Origin: Loktanella sp. 3ANDIMAR09
Lineage (GTDB): Bacteria > Pseudomonadota > Alphaproteobacteria > Rhodobacterales > Rhodobacteraceae
Length of the DNA: 64,000 nucleotides
Direction: 5' to 3'
Assembly (NCBI RefSeq): GCF_001420005.1
Contig: NZ_LJAK01000001.1
Coordinates: forward strand, 434,001 to 498,000
Under the pieces are notes generated by a model, which had not been told where the DNA came from, searched no databases, and saw nothing but the letters and a program-made list of their open reading frames with translations. A program made the translations under genes and the position numbers. Shown in pieces: positions 9,601-16,981 of the stretch. Every line of letters starts with the position of its first letter. Position 1 is the first letter of the stretch.

Positions 9601-10097
9601 TTCGCCTCGGACAGGGCCTGCACGAACACCAGACCACCTGCCTCCTTGATCGCGCGGGCACCCAGGCTGCCGTCGCTGCCTGTGCCGGACAGGATGATGC
9701 CGACGGCGCGTTCACCCGAGTTCTGCGCCAGTGACACGAGAAATGCGTCGATCGGGCGCCTGCGGCCACGCGGTAGATCGTAATTTTCCGTCCGAAGTTT
9801 TCCGTCGATGATCGTCAGGGATTGGCCTGGCGTGATCAGGTATATGTTCCCCGCCTCTACGGCCATTCCGTTCGCGGCTTCCTTGACCGGGGTTTTGGTC
9901 CGTTTGGTCAGCAATTCACCCAAGAGACTGTCATGATCCGGGTCGAGGTGCTGGACGATGACGATCGCCAGGCTGTGGCTGGGAGGCAGGTTGTCCAAAA
10001 ATCCCTGAAGCGCCTCAAGCCCACCCGCAGAGGCCCCGATTCCGACGACCACAGGCCCCTCGGGGGGCGTGATAGGCAAAGAAAACGTGTCGATCAT
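6606..10097 (-). CDS. CheB-CheR-PAS-PAS-HWE hybrid sensor kinase
   Basis: A 1163-aa multidomain protein. A CheB methylesterase domain (about 14-195) keeps the catalytic triad: S23 in GASAGG, H50 in VQHLDPDH and D142 in GTGSDGS. A CheR methyltransferase domain follows (about 205-475; ELRIWVPGCSTGQEAYSIAM and MVTCRNVLIYF). Next come a heptad-rich coiled coil (about 645-725; repeats of SNEEL/MNEEL/ANEEL), two PAS domains (about 725-835 and 850-960) and a HisKA_2/HWE kinase (H965 in LQHRVKNMLA, N-box HELATNAAKYG). No transmembrane segment is evident, so it is cytoplasmic. Such fusions are known but their signals mostly are not. Only 36 bp separate its start from the divergent LOV gene, suggesting shared control or joint light signalling. 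Confidence 0.95.
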   Translation of the reverse strand: MIDTFSLPITPPEGPVVVGIGASAGGLEALQGFLDNLPPSHSLAIVIVQHLDPDHDSLLGELLTKRTKTPVKEAANGMAVEAGNIYLITPGQSLTIIDGKLRTENYDLPRGRRRPIDAFLVSLAQNSGERAVGIILSGTGSDGSLGARAIKEAGGLVFVQALSEAKYDGMPRSAIETGVADIVLPVAEMFAVLNDYFDCRGGIPEDALTDREFISRAMRHVRYRTGHDFSGYKPGTLLRRIAVRMSVLGLSHPNEYLKVLINDPEEVSRLFKDVLINVTSFFRDDSVFDDLRNKVIPELMEGRGNTDELRIWVPGCSTGQEAYSIAMLLSEAMERLDVWPRVMIFGTDIDEDALETARRGQYLNTIADEVPAEYLHKYFKWRSDGYTVNDRLRSMVRFSNQSIIKDPPFSQIDMVTCRNVLIYFDKSLQEKAIRVFHYALREGGILVLGTSESPINGPEAFADLSRQNRIYRRQPGPAARLDLSQTPAPDPENEPQIAMPDAANRQTAPAMAYADKVIDLMSPAYIVVSNARDLQYASDPATAYLKMKAGRPQLDLMKLIRPELENNLRRLLNRQLGSGETADWDFTGVLDGTPRLIRITRQRMTGGQDLILFQDQTLPEGTKLPSPENLSEATAKYVQDLESELDEARLQIRSTVEELETSNEELKSSNEEMMSMNEELQSANEELTTTNDELNNKITEVRDANTDLANFIRSTKIGTIFLDADLKLRSFTPEACEVFRFQKTDIGRRIDDIASEVDMDQIVTDCKRVMDSQELLEKEYETRRGKSFRARFVPYAQSGHSKGGVVVSLFDVTELRRLAQDAEEARLIAADRLEEIEGLYTASPIAMALLDTDLNYIRANTRLSEILGVSVEDMIGRSLGEMSGGMADIARRLAKQVAETGKKVENYQIRGAVPTRPDDNRVFETDWYPVRQGDKLIGIGINVRDSTELVQIQFELRRVMQELQHRVKNMLANVLALVSRAKRDATADKAIFEALSQRIQALAQTHKLLTQSNWSSAKLQDVLRPELVDVYGAERVQLKGPDIVVNARAALSLGMAIHELATNAAKYGSFSKEDGQVSLSWVRQDDGESDDFIFSWQEKGGPPADQSEVSGFGSQLIRSTIEGSLDGKVEFFWEQSGLRCVFTIPKDSLIEIPNDSVFDTYTS

Positions 10098-10133
10098 CAG
10101 GTCATCCGGTTCATGTTGTCATCGTCTCATGTC

Positions 10134-10694
10134 ATGAGTAACGATCAAGTCAAATCTGTCGGGGGGGTCCACATGCCGTATCTCAATCTTGAAGAGGTCG
10201 CAAAACGTTTCGACCCCCTCTCTGTTGCTTTGACAATAGCCGACCCCGGTCAAACAGACTTGCCTTTGATCTATGCGAACCCTGCATTTAGTGCGCTGAC
10301 CGGATATGCCCAGCACGAGGTTTTGAACAGGAATTGCAGGTTCTTGCAGGGCGATCTGGACAACACATCGGCGCGCCGCACGGTCCGCGACGCATTGGCG
10401 GCCGCCAAGCCTGCGCAGGCAACGTTCGACAACCTGCGCAAGAACGGGTCGTCGCTGACAACGCTGTTGTATCTCGAGCCTCTGCATGATCGTGCCGGTA
10501 ATCTGATCTATGTGGTCGGGTCACAGTTCGAGCTGCACCCCAAGGTCAGCGCCGCCGAGGTGGACCGGCATTCCAACCAGTTCGTCGATGGGATCGGTGA
10601 CCTGCTGGCATTGAACGAAAACCTGCGCGCCGTGACGCAACGGTCGTTGGCGCGGTCGGCCTTGGCGACGGTCAGGCTATGGCTCGAGACCTAG
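10134..10694 (+). CDS. Short LOV-domain photoreceptor protein
   Basis: A 186-aa protein that is essentially one PAS/LOV domain (about residues 28-140) with a short helical C-terminal tail and no output domain. The flavin-adduct motif NRNCRFLQG carries C68, and the conserved Gln is in VVGSQFEL. Of the two flavin-binding Asn positions, the first is kept (FDNLRKNG) but the second is Thr: LTTLL where FWNxL is expected. Start ATG 10134 has no obvious SD; ATG 10173, eight bases after a run of seven G, is an alternative giving 173 aa. It is divergent from the HWE-kinase gene and convergent with Anbu (4-bp overlap). Blue-light sensing through the neighbouring kinase is inferred. Confidence 0.88.
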   Translation: MSNDQVKSVGGVHMPYLNLEEVAKRFDPLSVALTIADPGQTDLPLIYANPAFSALTGYAQHEVLNRNCRFLQGDLDNTSARRTVRDALAAAKPAQATFDNLRKNGSSLTTLLYLEPLHDRAGNLIYVVGSQFELHPKVSAAEVDRHSNQFVDGIGDLLALNENLRAVTQRSLARSALATVRLWLET

Positions 10695-11416
10695 AGCGTG
10701 TAGTCCGGCAGTGACGAAAACGCCTCTTTGAGGGCCAGCGACCAACCGTCGGAAATGCGATGATACAGCTCATCGTCAGTTTCCACACGTTTGCGATGGG
10801 TCGGTTTGAAATCACCGGTTCCGTAGCAGAGAATGTCGAACGGCAAGCCGACCGACAGGTTCGATTTCACCGTTGAATCGAAACTGACCATCAGCAGCTT
10901 GACCGCATCCGCAAATGACATTTCCGGATCAAACCCGCGCACAAGGATGGGTTTGCCGTATTTCGTTTCGCCAATCTGGAAAAACGGGGTTTCTTGGGTG
11001 ACTTCGACGAAATTGCCCTCGGGGTAGACCATGAACAATGTCGGTTCACCGCCCTTGATCTGGCCACCGACAATGACGGTGGCGCGGAACTTTTCCTCGC
11101 CCCCGACGGAGTTGGAATAGGAAATGACCTCTTTCAGCGTTGCCCCGACCAGTCGGGCGACCTGGAACATCGTGGGTTCGCGCAGGATCGACGGGTCGCG
11201 GTCGGCGGCTGTCTTGGACCGTTCGTCCAGCAGCGAAATCAGCGATTGCGTCGTGGCCAGATTGCCGGCTGTCATGAGCGTGATCAGGCGCTCGCCCTCG
11301 ACCTCCCAGGTGAACAGTTTGCGGGTCGATGAAAAATTGTCGACGCCGGCATTGGTGCGGGTGTCTGACATGAAGACAAGGCCTTGGTTCAGTCGCAGGC
11401 CGACGCAGTAGGTCAT
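10691..11416 (-). CDS. Anbu (BPH-type) proteasome-like peptidase
   Basis: A 241-aa N-terminal-nucleophile hydrolase of the Anbu family, the proposed ancestral beta-type proteasome subunit. It begins MTYCVGLRLNQGL, so removal of Met exposes the catalytic Thr. Asp in FMSDTRTNAG and Lys in SSTRKLFTW match the proteasome D17/K33 positions. There is no propeptide. It is the last gene of a five-gene same-strand set with two transglutaminase-like proteins, an alpha-E protein and an ATP-grasp protein, the usual Anbu neighbourhood. Published Anbu structures show ring or helical oligomers; substrate and physiological role are unsettled. Acting on a peptide made by the neighbours is inference. Confidence 0.93.
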   Translation of the reverse strand: MTYCVGLRLNQGLVFMSDTRTNAGVDNFSSTRKLFTWEVEGERLITLMTAGNLATTQSLISLLDERSKTAADRDPSILREPTMFQVARLVGATLKEVISYSNSVGGEEKFRATVIVGGQIKGGEPTLFMVYPEGNFVEVTQETPFFQIGETKYGKPILVRGFDPEMSFADAVKLLMVSFDSTVKSNLSVGLPFDILCYGTGDFKPTHRKRVETDDELYHRISDGWSLALKEAFSSLPDYTL

Positions 11417-11449
11417 TTGATCAGGTCCAGATTGGGTCTGGCTGCGCTT

Positions 11450-12244
11450 TTACTGCTGCACTTGCAAAGTCACAATCAGCGATTCGACACCTGCACCGCG
11501 GCGCAGGCCCCTGACCGGGGCCGCGTCGCGTGCGTCCCGGCCGACTGCCAGCCGCGCATAGCGGTCATCCGGGCTGATCCGGTTGCTGACGTCGAAACCG
11601 ACCCAACCCAGATCGGGCAGGTACACCTCGGCCCAGGCGTGGCTGGCGGTCTGGTCATCGGTCTGGTTCAGCTTGAGATAGCCGGACACATAGCGTGCCG
11701 GCAGGTCTGCCGCGCGGGCGACGGCAATCAGGATATGGGCATGGTCCTGGCACACGCCGCAGCCACCCGCGAGCGCCTGGGTCGCTGTCGTATCCGCATA
11801 GGTCTGCCCGGTTTCATAAGGCACGGCGTCCAATATGTCAGCGCAGATGGCATGCAGTGCGGGGATTGAATTGTCCGACGCCAGTCTGGCGGCCAACCCG
11901 CGGATCGCCTCATCGGCCTCGGTCGCGGGCGTGGCCGTTTTGAAATGCCACAGCGGGGCAGTGCTGTTCACGTGGCCCAACACGCCGGCCGTATCGCGGG
12001 TTTCGATCACGCCGCGCGCTGTCACGGCCAGTTCGGTCGCGCCGCGTGTCACATTCACCAGGTCCGTGTGGTTACCGTAGTGATCGTCGTAGGTCAGCTC
12101 GATCTGGCCGCCCTCGACGATGATGTCCCAGGATTGCACGCGCTGCATCGGGTTGTCCTGCGGACGCAGGTGCAGGCGTTGCAGCGCATATGACACCGGA
12201 TGATCATAGGTGTAGCGGGTCGTATGTGTGATGTGCAGGTCCAA
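11450..12244 (-). CDS. Transglutaminase-like protein of the Anbu cluster (first copy)
   Basis: A 264-aa transglutaminase-like cysteine peptidase or transferase. The N-terminal beta domain (LHITHTTRYTYDHPV) precedes the papain-like core with Cys in GGCGVCQDHAH, His in ASHAWAEVYLP and Asp in VGFDVSN, so the full triad is present. I take the TTG at 12244 as start because AGGA sits seven bases upstream and the first residues fit family N-termini. It lies 9 bp after the alpha-E gene and 33 bp before Anbu, arguing for one operon. Possible roles are peptide cleavage or amide-bond transfer; the sequence does not decide. No signal peptide is visible. Confidence 0.93.
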   Translation of the reverse strand: MDLHITHTTRYTYDHPVSYALQRLHLRPQDNPMQRVQSWDIIVEGGQIELTYDDHYGNHTDLVNVTRGATELAVTARGVIETRDTAGVLGHVNSTAPLWHFKTATPATEADEAIRGLAARLASDNSIPALHAICADILDAVPYETGQTYADTTATQALAGGCGVCQDHAHILIAVARAADLPARYVSGYLKLNQTDDQTASHAWAEVYLPDLGWVGFDVSNRISPDDRYARLAVGRDARDAAPVRGLRRGAGVESLIVTLQVQQ

Positions 12245-12253
12245 GGGGCGATC

Positions 12254-13195
12254 CTATCCGTAGAACTTGTAGTCCTGCTCGATCATCTGACCCAACGCGT
12301 TGTTGTCCCGGATGAATCCGGTGATGAATTCGTGCAGACCTTCTTCGAAGATGGACGCGATATCACGGTTCTTCAGTCCCTGCACCATCTGACTGGCGTG
12401 GTCCTGGCAGCTGTGTCGTTCGCCGTATTCCGCGCAGAGGTGTTCGAGGTTTGCGCAGGTCTGTTCCAGGCTGAAGATCAGGCTGCGCGGCAACCGCCGG
12501 TCCAGGATCAGGAAACGCGCCACCGATGTCGCCGTCATGTCGTCCTCGTCCAGCCAGCGAAAGGCACGATGTGCGCTGACGGACCGCAGGATCGTTTCCC
12601 ACTGCACGTTGTCCAGCGACGACCCTACGAAACTGGTGCTGGGCAGCAGGGTGTAATATTTGACGTCGATGATGCGGGCCGTGTTGTCGGCGCGTTCGAT
12701 GAACGTGCCCAGCCGGGCAAAATCGTAGATGTCGTTGCGCAGCATGGTCCCATGCAGCGCGCCGCGAACCAGTGCCGATTGCTGACGGATGATATCCAGA
12801 ACCTTTGGCAGTTCGGTTTCCACGACCGGTTCGGCCAGCAGGTCTTTCATCGTCATCCAGTTGTCGTTCACCGCGGACCATACTTCGGTGGTGAGTGCGG
12901 TGCGCACGAGCCTGGCGTTGTCCCGCGCGGATTTCACGACAGATAAGACCGATGATGCGTTGTCCGGGTCGCGCAGCAGATAGTTGATGACGTCCGCGCT
13001 CTCGAATCCTTGGTATTTCTGGGAAAATGACCCGGCAGCGCCAGCCGTCGTCGCCACCGATTTCCACCCTGTTGCCTGATCCTGGCTGCGGGTCAGCGCA
13101 ATGCGAAACCCTGCCTCGATCAGGCGGGCGGTATTTTCTGCGCGTTCAAGGTTGCGGAACATCCAGTAAAGGCCGCCTGCGGTCTTGCCCAGCAT
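12254..13195 (-). CDS. Alpha-E domain protein of the Anbu cluster
   Basis: A 313-aa, mostly helical protein of the alpha-E family (COG2307). It begins MLGKTAGGLYWMFRNLERAENTARL, the characteristic N-terminal segment with an Arg-Glu-Asn motif; a related ERADNTARIIDV motif recurs near residue 185, suggesting an internal duplication typical of this family. ATG 13195 is one base after the stop of the ATP-grasp gene, indicating tight coupling. Family knowledge: alpha-E proteins always travel with circularly permuted ATP-grasp and transglutaminase proteins and are proposed partners in peptide-bond chemistry; no activity is established. A longer upstream reading frame overlaps the ATP-grasp gene and is not needed. 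Confidence 0.92.
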   Translation of the reverse strand: MLGKTAGGLYWMFRNLERAENTARLIEAGFRIALTRSQDQATGWKSVATTAGAAGSFSQKYQGFESADVINYLLRDPDNASSVLSVVKSARDNARLVRTALTTEVWSAVNDNWMTMKDLLAEPVVETELPKVLDIIRQQSALVRGALHGTMLRNDIYDFARLGTFIERADNTARIIDVKYYTLLPSTSFVGSSLDNVQWETILRSVSAHRAFRWLDEDDMTATSVARFLILDRRLPRSLIFSLEQTCANLEHLCAEYGERHSCQDHASQMVQGLKNRDIASIFEEGLHEFITGFIRDNNALGQMIEQDYKFYG

Positions 13196-13196
13196 A

Positions 13197-14624
13197 TCAG
13201 TCCTCCAGAACCCAGGTGTCTTTGGTCCCGCCACCCTGCGAGGAATTGACGACCAGCGACCCTTCCTTGAGGGCGACACGGGTCAGGCCGCCGGGGGTGA
13301 TGTCGATCCCCTTGGGGCTGACCAGCGCAAAGGGGCGCAGATCGACATGACGCGGTGCCAACCCCTGATCGACAAAGATCGGCACCGTGGACAGCGACAG
13401 CGTCGGCTGTGCGATGTAGTTGCCGGGGCGTGCGCGCAGCTTGGCCGCAAAGTCCTCCAGCTCTTGTTTGCTGGCGGCGGGGCCGACCAGCATCCCGTAG
13501 CCGCCAGAACCGTGCACTTCCTTGACGACAAGGTCTGCAAGGTTGTCCAGCACATAGGCCAGACTGTCGGGTTCCGAACAGCGCCATGTATCGACGTTTT
13601 TCAAGATCGCCTTTTCGCCGGTATAGAATTCAACCAGTTCGGGCATGTAGCTGTAGATCGCCTTGTCGTCGGCAACACCGGTGCCGGGTGCATTGGCAAT
13701 CGTAATGTTGCCCGCGCGGTAGACATCCATGATGCCCGGCACACCCAGCATCGAATCAGGATTAAAGCTGAGAGGATCAAGGTATTCGTCATCAACCCGG
13801 CGGTACAACACGTCGATCCGTTCATAGCCGCGCGTCGTCCGCATTTTCAGGAAACCGTCAACCACGCGCAGGTCGTGTCCTTCGACCAGTTGCGCCCCCA
13901 TCTGGTCTGCGAGAAAGCTGTGTTCGAAATACGCGGAATTGTAGATCCCCGGGGTCAGGACCGCGACACGCGGCTTGCCCACGCAAGACGGAGGTGCGCA
14001 AGCGGCAAGCGACCGGCGCAGGTTCTTGGGGTAGTCGCTGACAGGCTGGACCTTGATCTTGGCAAACAGCTCTGGGAACATTTGCAGCATCGTTTCGCGG
14101 TTTTCCAGCATGTAGCTGACACCGGAGGGCGTGCGGGCGTTATCCTCGAGCACAAAGAAATCGTCTTCTCCGGTGCGGACAATGTCCGTGCCGACGATAT
14201 GCGTATAGACGTTTCCGGGGGGCGACATGCCGATCATCTGGGGCAGAAACGCCTCGTTGTTGGCGATCAGTTCGCGCGGCATGCGGCCAGAGCGCAGGAT
14301 TTCCTGCCGGTGATAGATGTCATGCAGGAACGCGTTGATCGCGGTGACGCGCTGCTCGATCCCGCGGGACAGTTTTTTCCATTCACGGCCGGAAATGATG
14401 CGCGGCACCAGATCGAACGGAATCAGCCGTTCCTGGGCTGCGTCCTCGCCATAAACATTGAACGTGATGCCGGTGCGCCGAAAAAACGCCTCTGCTTCTT
14501 CGTGTTTCGCCCGCAGACGTTCGGCGTCTTGTCGGTCGAACCAGTTGCGGTAGCTGGCATAGGGCGCGCGCACGGTGTCGGCTGCGTCGCGCATTTCATC
14601 AAAGTGGTGGTGTTCTTGTTCCAT
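13197..14624 (-). CDS. Circularly permuted ATP-grasp type 2 protein
   Basis: A 475-aa protein of the COG2308 family. Conserved blocks visible are FNVYGEDAAQERLIPFDLVPR, NAFLHDIYHRQEIL, FFVLEDNARTPSGVSYMLENR, the metal/nucleotide segment VKEVHGSGGYGMLVGP and the C-terminal VNSSQGGGTKDTWVLED. Family knowledge: the permuted ATP-grasp fold is expected to activate a carboxylate with ATP and form an amide bond, making it the probable synthetic enzyme of the Anbu cluster. ATG 14624 is preferred; TTG 14642 would add six residues, and neither has a clear SD. It follows the second transglutaminase gene by about 50 bp. Confidence 0.94.
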   Translation of the reverse strand: MEQEHHHFDEMRDAADTVRAPYASYRNWFDRQDAERLRAKHEEAEAFFRRTGITFNVYGEDAAQERLIPFDLVPRIISGREWKKLSRGIEQRVTAINAFLHDIYHRQEILRSGRMPRELIANNEAFLPQMIGMSPPGNVYTHIVGTDIVRTGEDDFFVLEDNARTPSGVSYMLENRETMLQMFPELFAKIKVQPVSDYPKNLRRSLAACAPPSCVGKPRVAVLTPGIYNSAYFEHSFLADQMGAQLVEGHDLRVVDGFLKMRTTRGYERIDVLYRRVDDEYLDPLSFNPDSMLGVPGIMDVYRAGNITIANAPGTGVADDKAIYSYMPELVEFYTGEKAILKNVDTWRCSEPDSLAYVLDNLADLVVKEVHGSGGYGMLVGPAASKQELEDFAAKLRARPGNYIAQPTLSLSTVPIFVDQGLAPRHVDLRPFALVSPKGIDITPGGLTRVALKEGSLVVNSSQGGGTKDTWVLED

Positions 14625-14674
14625 GTACTGACGGTAGCGCAATGTCGGGCAGCCGCAATGGCTTGCGACGCGGT

Positions 14675-15448
14675 TCAGACTTCTGACACCACAACTGCCT
14701 GATGATTAAGCGATACAGTCCCGAAACTTGTCAGAAAGGACACATCGGCTGCATCGCGGCCCACGCCCGTCACAACCATCCGGTCAGCAGTCGTCATCCC
14801 GCTGGGATCAACCAGGTGCCACGCGCCGTCCAGAAATACCTCAGCGACGGCGTGAAAATCAGGGGGCGTCACATCGGGGCTGTAAACGCTGGCGATCCGC
14901 GCGGGAATCGCGCTGCAGCGGCACAGGGCGATCAGCAGATGGGCATGGTCGCGACAGACCCCGCGCCGATCATCAAAGGTATCCTGCGCGGTCGTCTGGG
15001 CGGTGCTTGCGGAATTATCGTAGGCAATGTTGGCACGGATCCAGTCCGCCATCGCGACCACGCGGGCCCCGCCGGTCAAGTGACCAAAGCTGTCCAGCAG
15101 ATCCTCAAAGCCAGAGGCGGCGCAGTAGCGCGATGCCATCAGGTATTTGATATCCGGCGCGTTCAGCTGGAACAGCGGTGTGGCGGGCAGGATGGCCAGA
15201 TCGACCACCGGACGCGATACCGTGACACTGGCCGCATAGTGCAGCACCAGCCGGTCGCCAATGTTCATCCAGACGCGGTTCCCGATACCTTCTTCGCCGG
15301 GCGTGTCGCGCCAGTTGCAATGGTCGGGAACCGAAAAATCCTCGGATGTTACGATCTGACAGGGGTCTGTCATGGCGCGCAGCTGCAACAGAAGTGTCAT
15401 CTGTTCCGGCACGGCATAGTCGAGGGTTACGCGAATGTCGCAGTTCAA
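14675..15448 (-). CDS. Transglutaminase-like protein of the Anbu cluster (second copy)
   Basis: A 257-aa transglutaminase-like protein, distinct from the copy at 11450-12244. Its N-terminal region (NCDIRVTLDYAVPEQMTLLL) and core give Cys in RRGVCRDHAHLL, His in PDFHAVAEVFL and Asp in HLVDPSGM, so the triad is complete. It is the 5'-most gene of the same-strand Anbu set. The start is uncertain: TTG 15448 has AGGTG six bases upstream, while TTG 15481 would add eleven residues lacking family resemblance. Two transglutaminases with one ATP-grasp/alpha-E pair is the common arrangement of this conserved set. Function is unknown beyond the predicted thiol chemistry. Confidence 0.88.
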   Translation of the reverse strand: MNCDIRVTLDYAVPEQMTLLLQLRAMTDPCQIVTSEDFSVPDHCNWRDTPGEEGIGNRVWMNIGDRLVLHYAASVTVSRPVVDLAILPATPLFQLNAPDIKYLMASRYCAASGFEDLLDSFGHLTGGARVVAMADWIRANIAYDNSASTAQTTAQDTFDDRRGVCRDHAHLLIALCRCSAIPARIASVYSPDVTPPDFHAVAEVFLDGAWHLVDPSGMTTADRMVVTGVGRDAADVSFLTSFGTVSLNHQAVVVSEV

Positions 15449-15513
15449 GATCGCACCTGATGCCGAAGGGGAAGGTAACAACTACCTACCCCGTTCGCGG
15501 CGATCAGCAAGGT

Positions 15514-15738
15514 TCAGATATACAGAACGTCGCGGAAAACGTGCTGCACGATGCCGTCACGCTTGATTCCAAGTGCGGCGAGTTCATCATCTGTCATCGC
15601 ATCAAGCGCGTTCACCTGCGCCATCCGGCTGTTGCGTTCGGCATAGACCACCATGTGGTCAAGGATGGATGCAAAGATGGCTTTGACGCGGTCACCGATG
15701 GCGTGGGCGGCACCGAATGTCAGGTTTGTTGCGGTCAT
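15514..15738 (-). CDS. DUF1127-domain small protein
   Basis: A 74-aa protein ending in a DUF1127 (YjiS-like) motif: NALDAMTDDELAALGIKRDGIVQHVF, with the Arg-containing short helix pair typical of the family. ATG 15738 has AAAGGACA upstream. Family knowledge: alphaproteobacterial DUF1127 proteins have been linked to RNA turnover and phosphate or stress responses, with Arg-rich members binding RNA; this copy is less Arg-rich. It sits 65 bp upstream of the Anbu-type gene set on the same strand but may be transcribed separately. The role here is undetermined. Confidence 0.85.
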   Translation of the reverse strand: MTATNLTFGAAHAIGDRVKAIFASILDHMVVYAERNSRMAQVNALDAMTDDELAALGIKRDGIVQHVFRDVLYI

Positions 15739-15868
15739 GGTATGTCCTTTCGGGGGTTGCGACCACGGCTGGCCGCGCAATGTCCTCCCTAAAGGTCAAA
15801 TAGGCTGACCCACTTGGCCGGGCAACGTATAGTGCTGCAACCCTGCTACCCGCATGACGAATAGCGGG

Positions 15869-16183
15869 TCAGCCCGATTTCGGGCCACGCTTTGCCAGCC
15901 GTTTTGCGTTTGCGCGGGTCTTGTTGCGCAGCGGTTGAATGGCGGCCCTCATGATCTCGTGCGGTTGCTGGCCGGTCATCATCGCGGTGCCTGCACGGGT
16001 CATGGACTGGAACGCGGCCTCGGTTTTTTCGGTCATCATCCGGTCGTTTTCACGGTCGGTGACCGACCAGAAACCACCCCAACCCATCACGCGCATGGCC
16101 ATCACGGCCTGCGATTCCGCCAGCATCATGCCAACCTCGGCGTTCAGCTGCATCAGGTCGAACAACGTGGTGTGACGTTTCAT
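15869..16183 (-). CDS. Small helical protein of unknown function (phasin-like length and composition)
   Basis: A 104-aa protein starting MKRHTTLFDLMQLNAEVGMM behind a good SD (GGAGAGC, five bases before ATG 16183). It is Met-rich and predicted mostly helical, with a basic tail (KTRANAKRLAKRGPK). The pattern of an amphipathic N-terminal half containing TEKTEAAFQSM resembles short phasin-like proteins seen in many Rhodobacteraceae, but I cannot establish homology by eye. No transmembrane segment or catalytic motif is evident. It is divergent from the copper-chaperone gene across 248 bp in which I see no recognisable element. Treat as hypothetical with coding support from start context and codon use. 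Confidence 0.75.
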   Translation of the reverse strand: MKRHTTLFDLMQLNAEVGMMLAESQAVMAMRVMGWGGFWSVTDRENDRMMTEKTEAAFQSMTRAGTAMMTGQQPHEIMRAAIQPLRNKTRANAKRLAKRGPKSG

Positions 16184-16431
16184 GGTGCTCTCCGGTGGCG
16201 GTTGCCACCTCACAGCTTATGCTGCAACGCAGCGTAATACGAGGGCGAACTTGGGGACACCCGATCTGCGCGGCGCCGGCAGTGCGGTTGCAGGGACAGG
16301 TGCCATGTGAAACAGGTCTGGGCTGAAATCAGCCGGTTGCGGCAGTTTGCCTCTTTTGCGGCGATGCAGTGCTGTTTATCTGCGCGTCGTGCGGGGCCGA
16401 CAGGTCGCGCAGAATACAGGAGTTCTACGAC

Positions 16432-16968
16432 ATGACACCACTGACCCGTCTGACGTTCGGCATGACCCTGGCGCTGTTGCCGGGTTTTGCATTCGGGCAC
16501 GACTACCGCGTGGGCGATCTGCTGATCGAACATCCCTTTGCGCGCAGTGCACCTGCGACGGCAATGGCCAGTGCAGGCTATATGACCATTCTGAACACCG
16601 GCGCGGAAAGCGATACGCTGATCGCCGTCGAGGGGCCGTTCCCGCGTGTCGAAATCCATAACGTCGTGACGGGCGATGATGGGGTCGCGCGGATGCAAGA
16701 GCAGGCGGCGGGGATCGAGATCGCCCCCGGCGATACGCTTGCGTTGGCCCCCGGTGGCTATCACGTCATGTTCATGGGCCTGCAAGGCGACGCGCTGGAC
16801 GTCGGCGAAGAGGTCCCGGCAACCCTCGTGTTCGAGCGCGCGGGCCGAGTCGATGTGGTCTTCAACGTCGAGGATGTCGATGCCATGTCCGGCATGGACC
16901 ATGGCAACATGGATCACGGGTCAATGGACCACGGGACGATGGACCACGGGACGATGGGCGACAATTGA
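16432..16968 (+). CDS. PCu(A)C-type periplasmic copper chaperone with MDHG-repeat tail
   Basis: A 178-aa exported copper chaperone. A signal peptide (residues 1-22, ending FAFG before HDYRV) is followed by the PCu(A)C beta fold: HPFARSAPATAMASAGYM, the His in VEIHNVV, a downstream Met in ARMQEQ and the YHVMFMGL segment together give the H-M-H-M copper site. The C-terminal 25 residues carry five MDHG-type units, a His/Met-rich copper-binding extension. ATG 16432 has CAGGAG upstream. Family knowledge: PCu(A)C delivers Cu(I) to the CuA or CuB centre of cytochrome oxidase with SCO proteins. No oxidase or SCO gene is in the window, so it stands alone next to the photosynthesis block. Confidence 0.93.
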   Translation: MTPLTRLTFGMTLALLPGFAFGHDYRVGDLLIEHPFARSAPATAMASAGYMTILNTGAESDTLIAVEGPFPRVEIHNVVTGDDGVARMQEQAAGIEIAPGDTLALAPGGYHVMFMGLQGDALDVGEEVPATLVFERAGRVDVVFNVEDVDAMSGMDHGNMDHGSMDHGTMDHGTMGDN

Positions 16969-16981
16969 TCCTGTCTGCGGA

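Noticed and set aside
16210-16917. 235-codon minus-strand frame opposite the copper chaperone
   Set aside because: The plus-strand gene has signal peptide, copper motifs and SD; the antisense product is His/Asp/Arg-rich noise.
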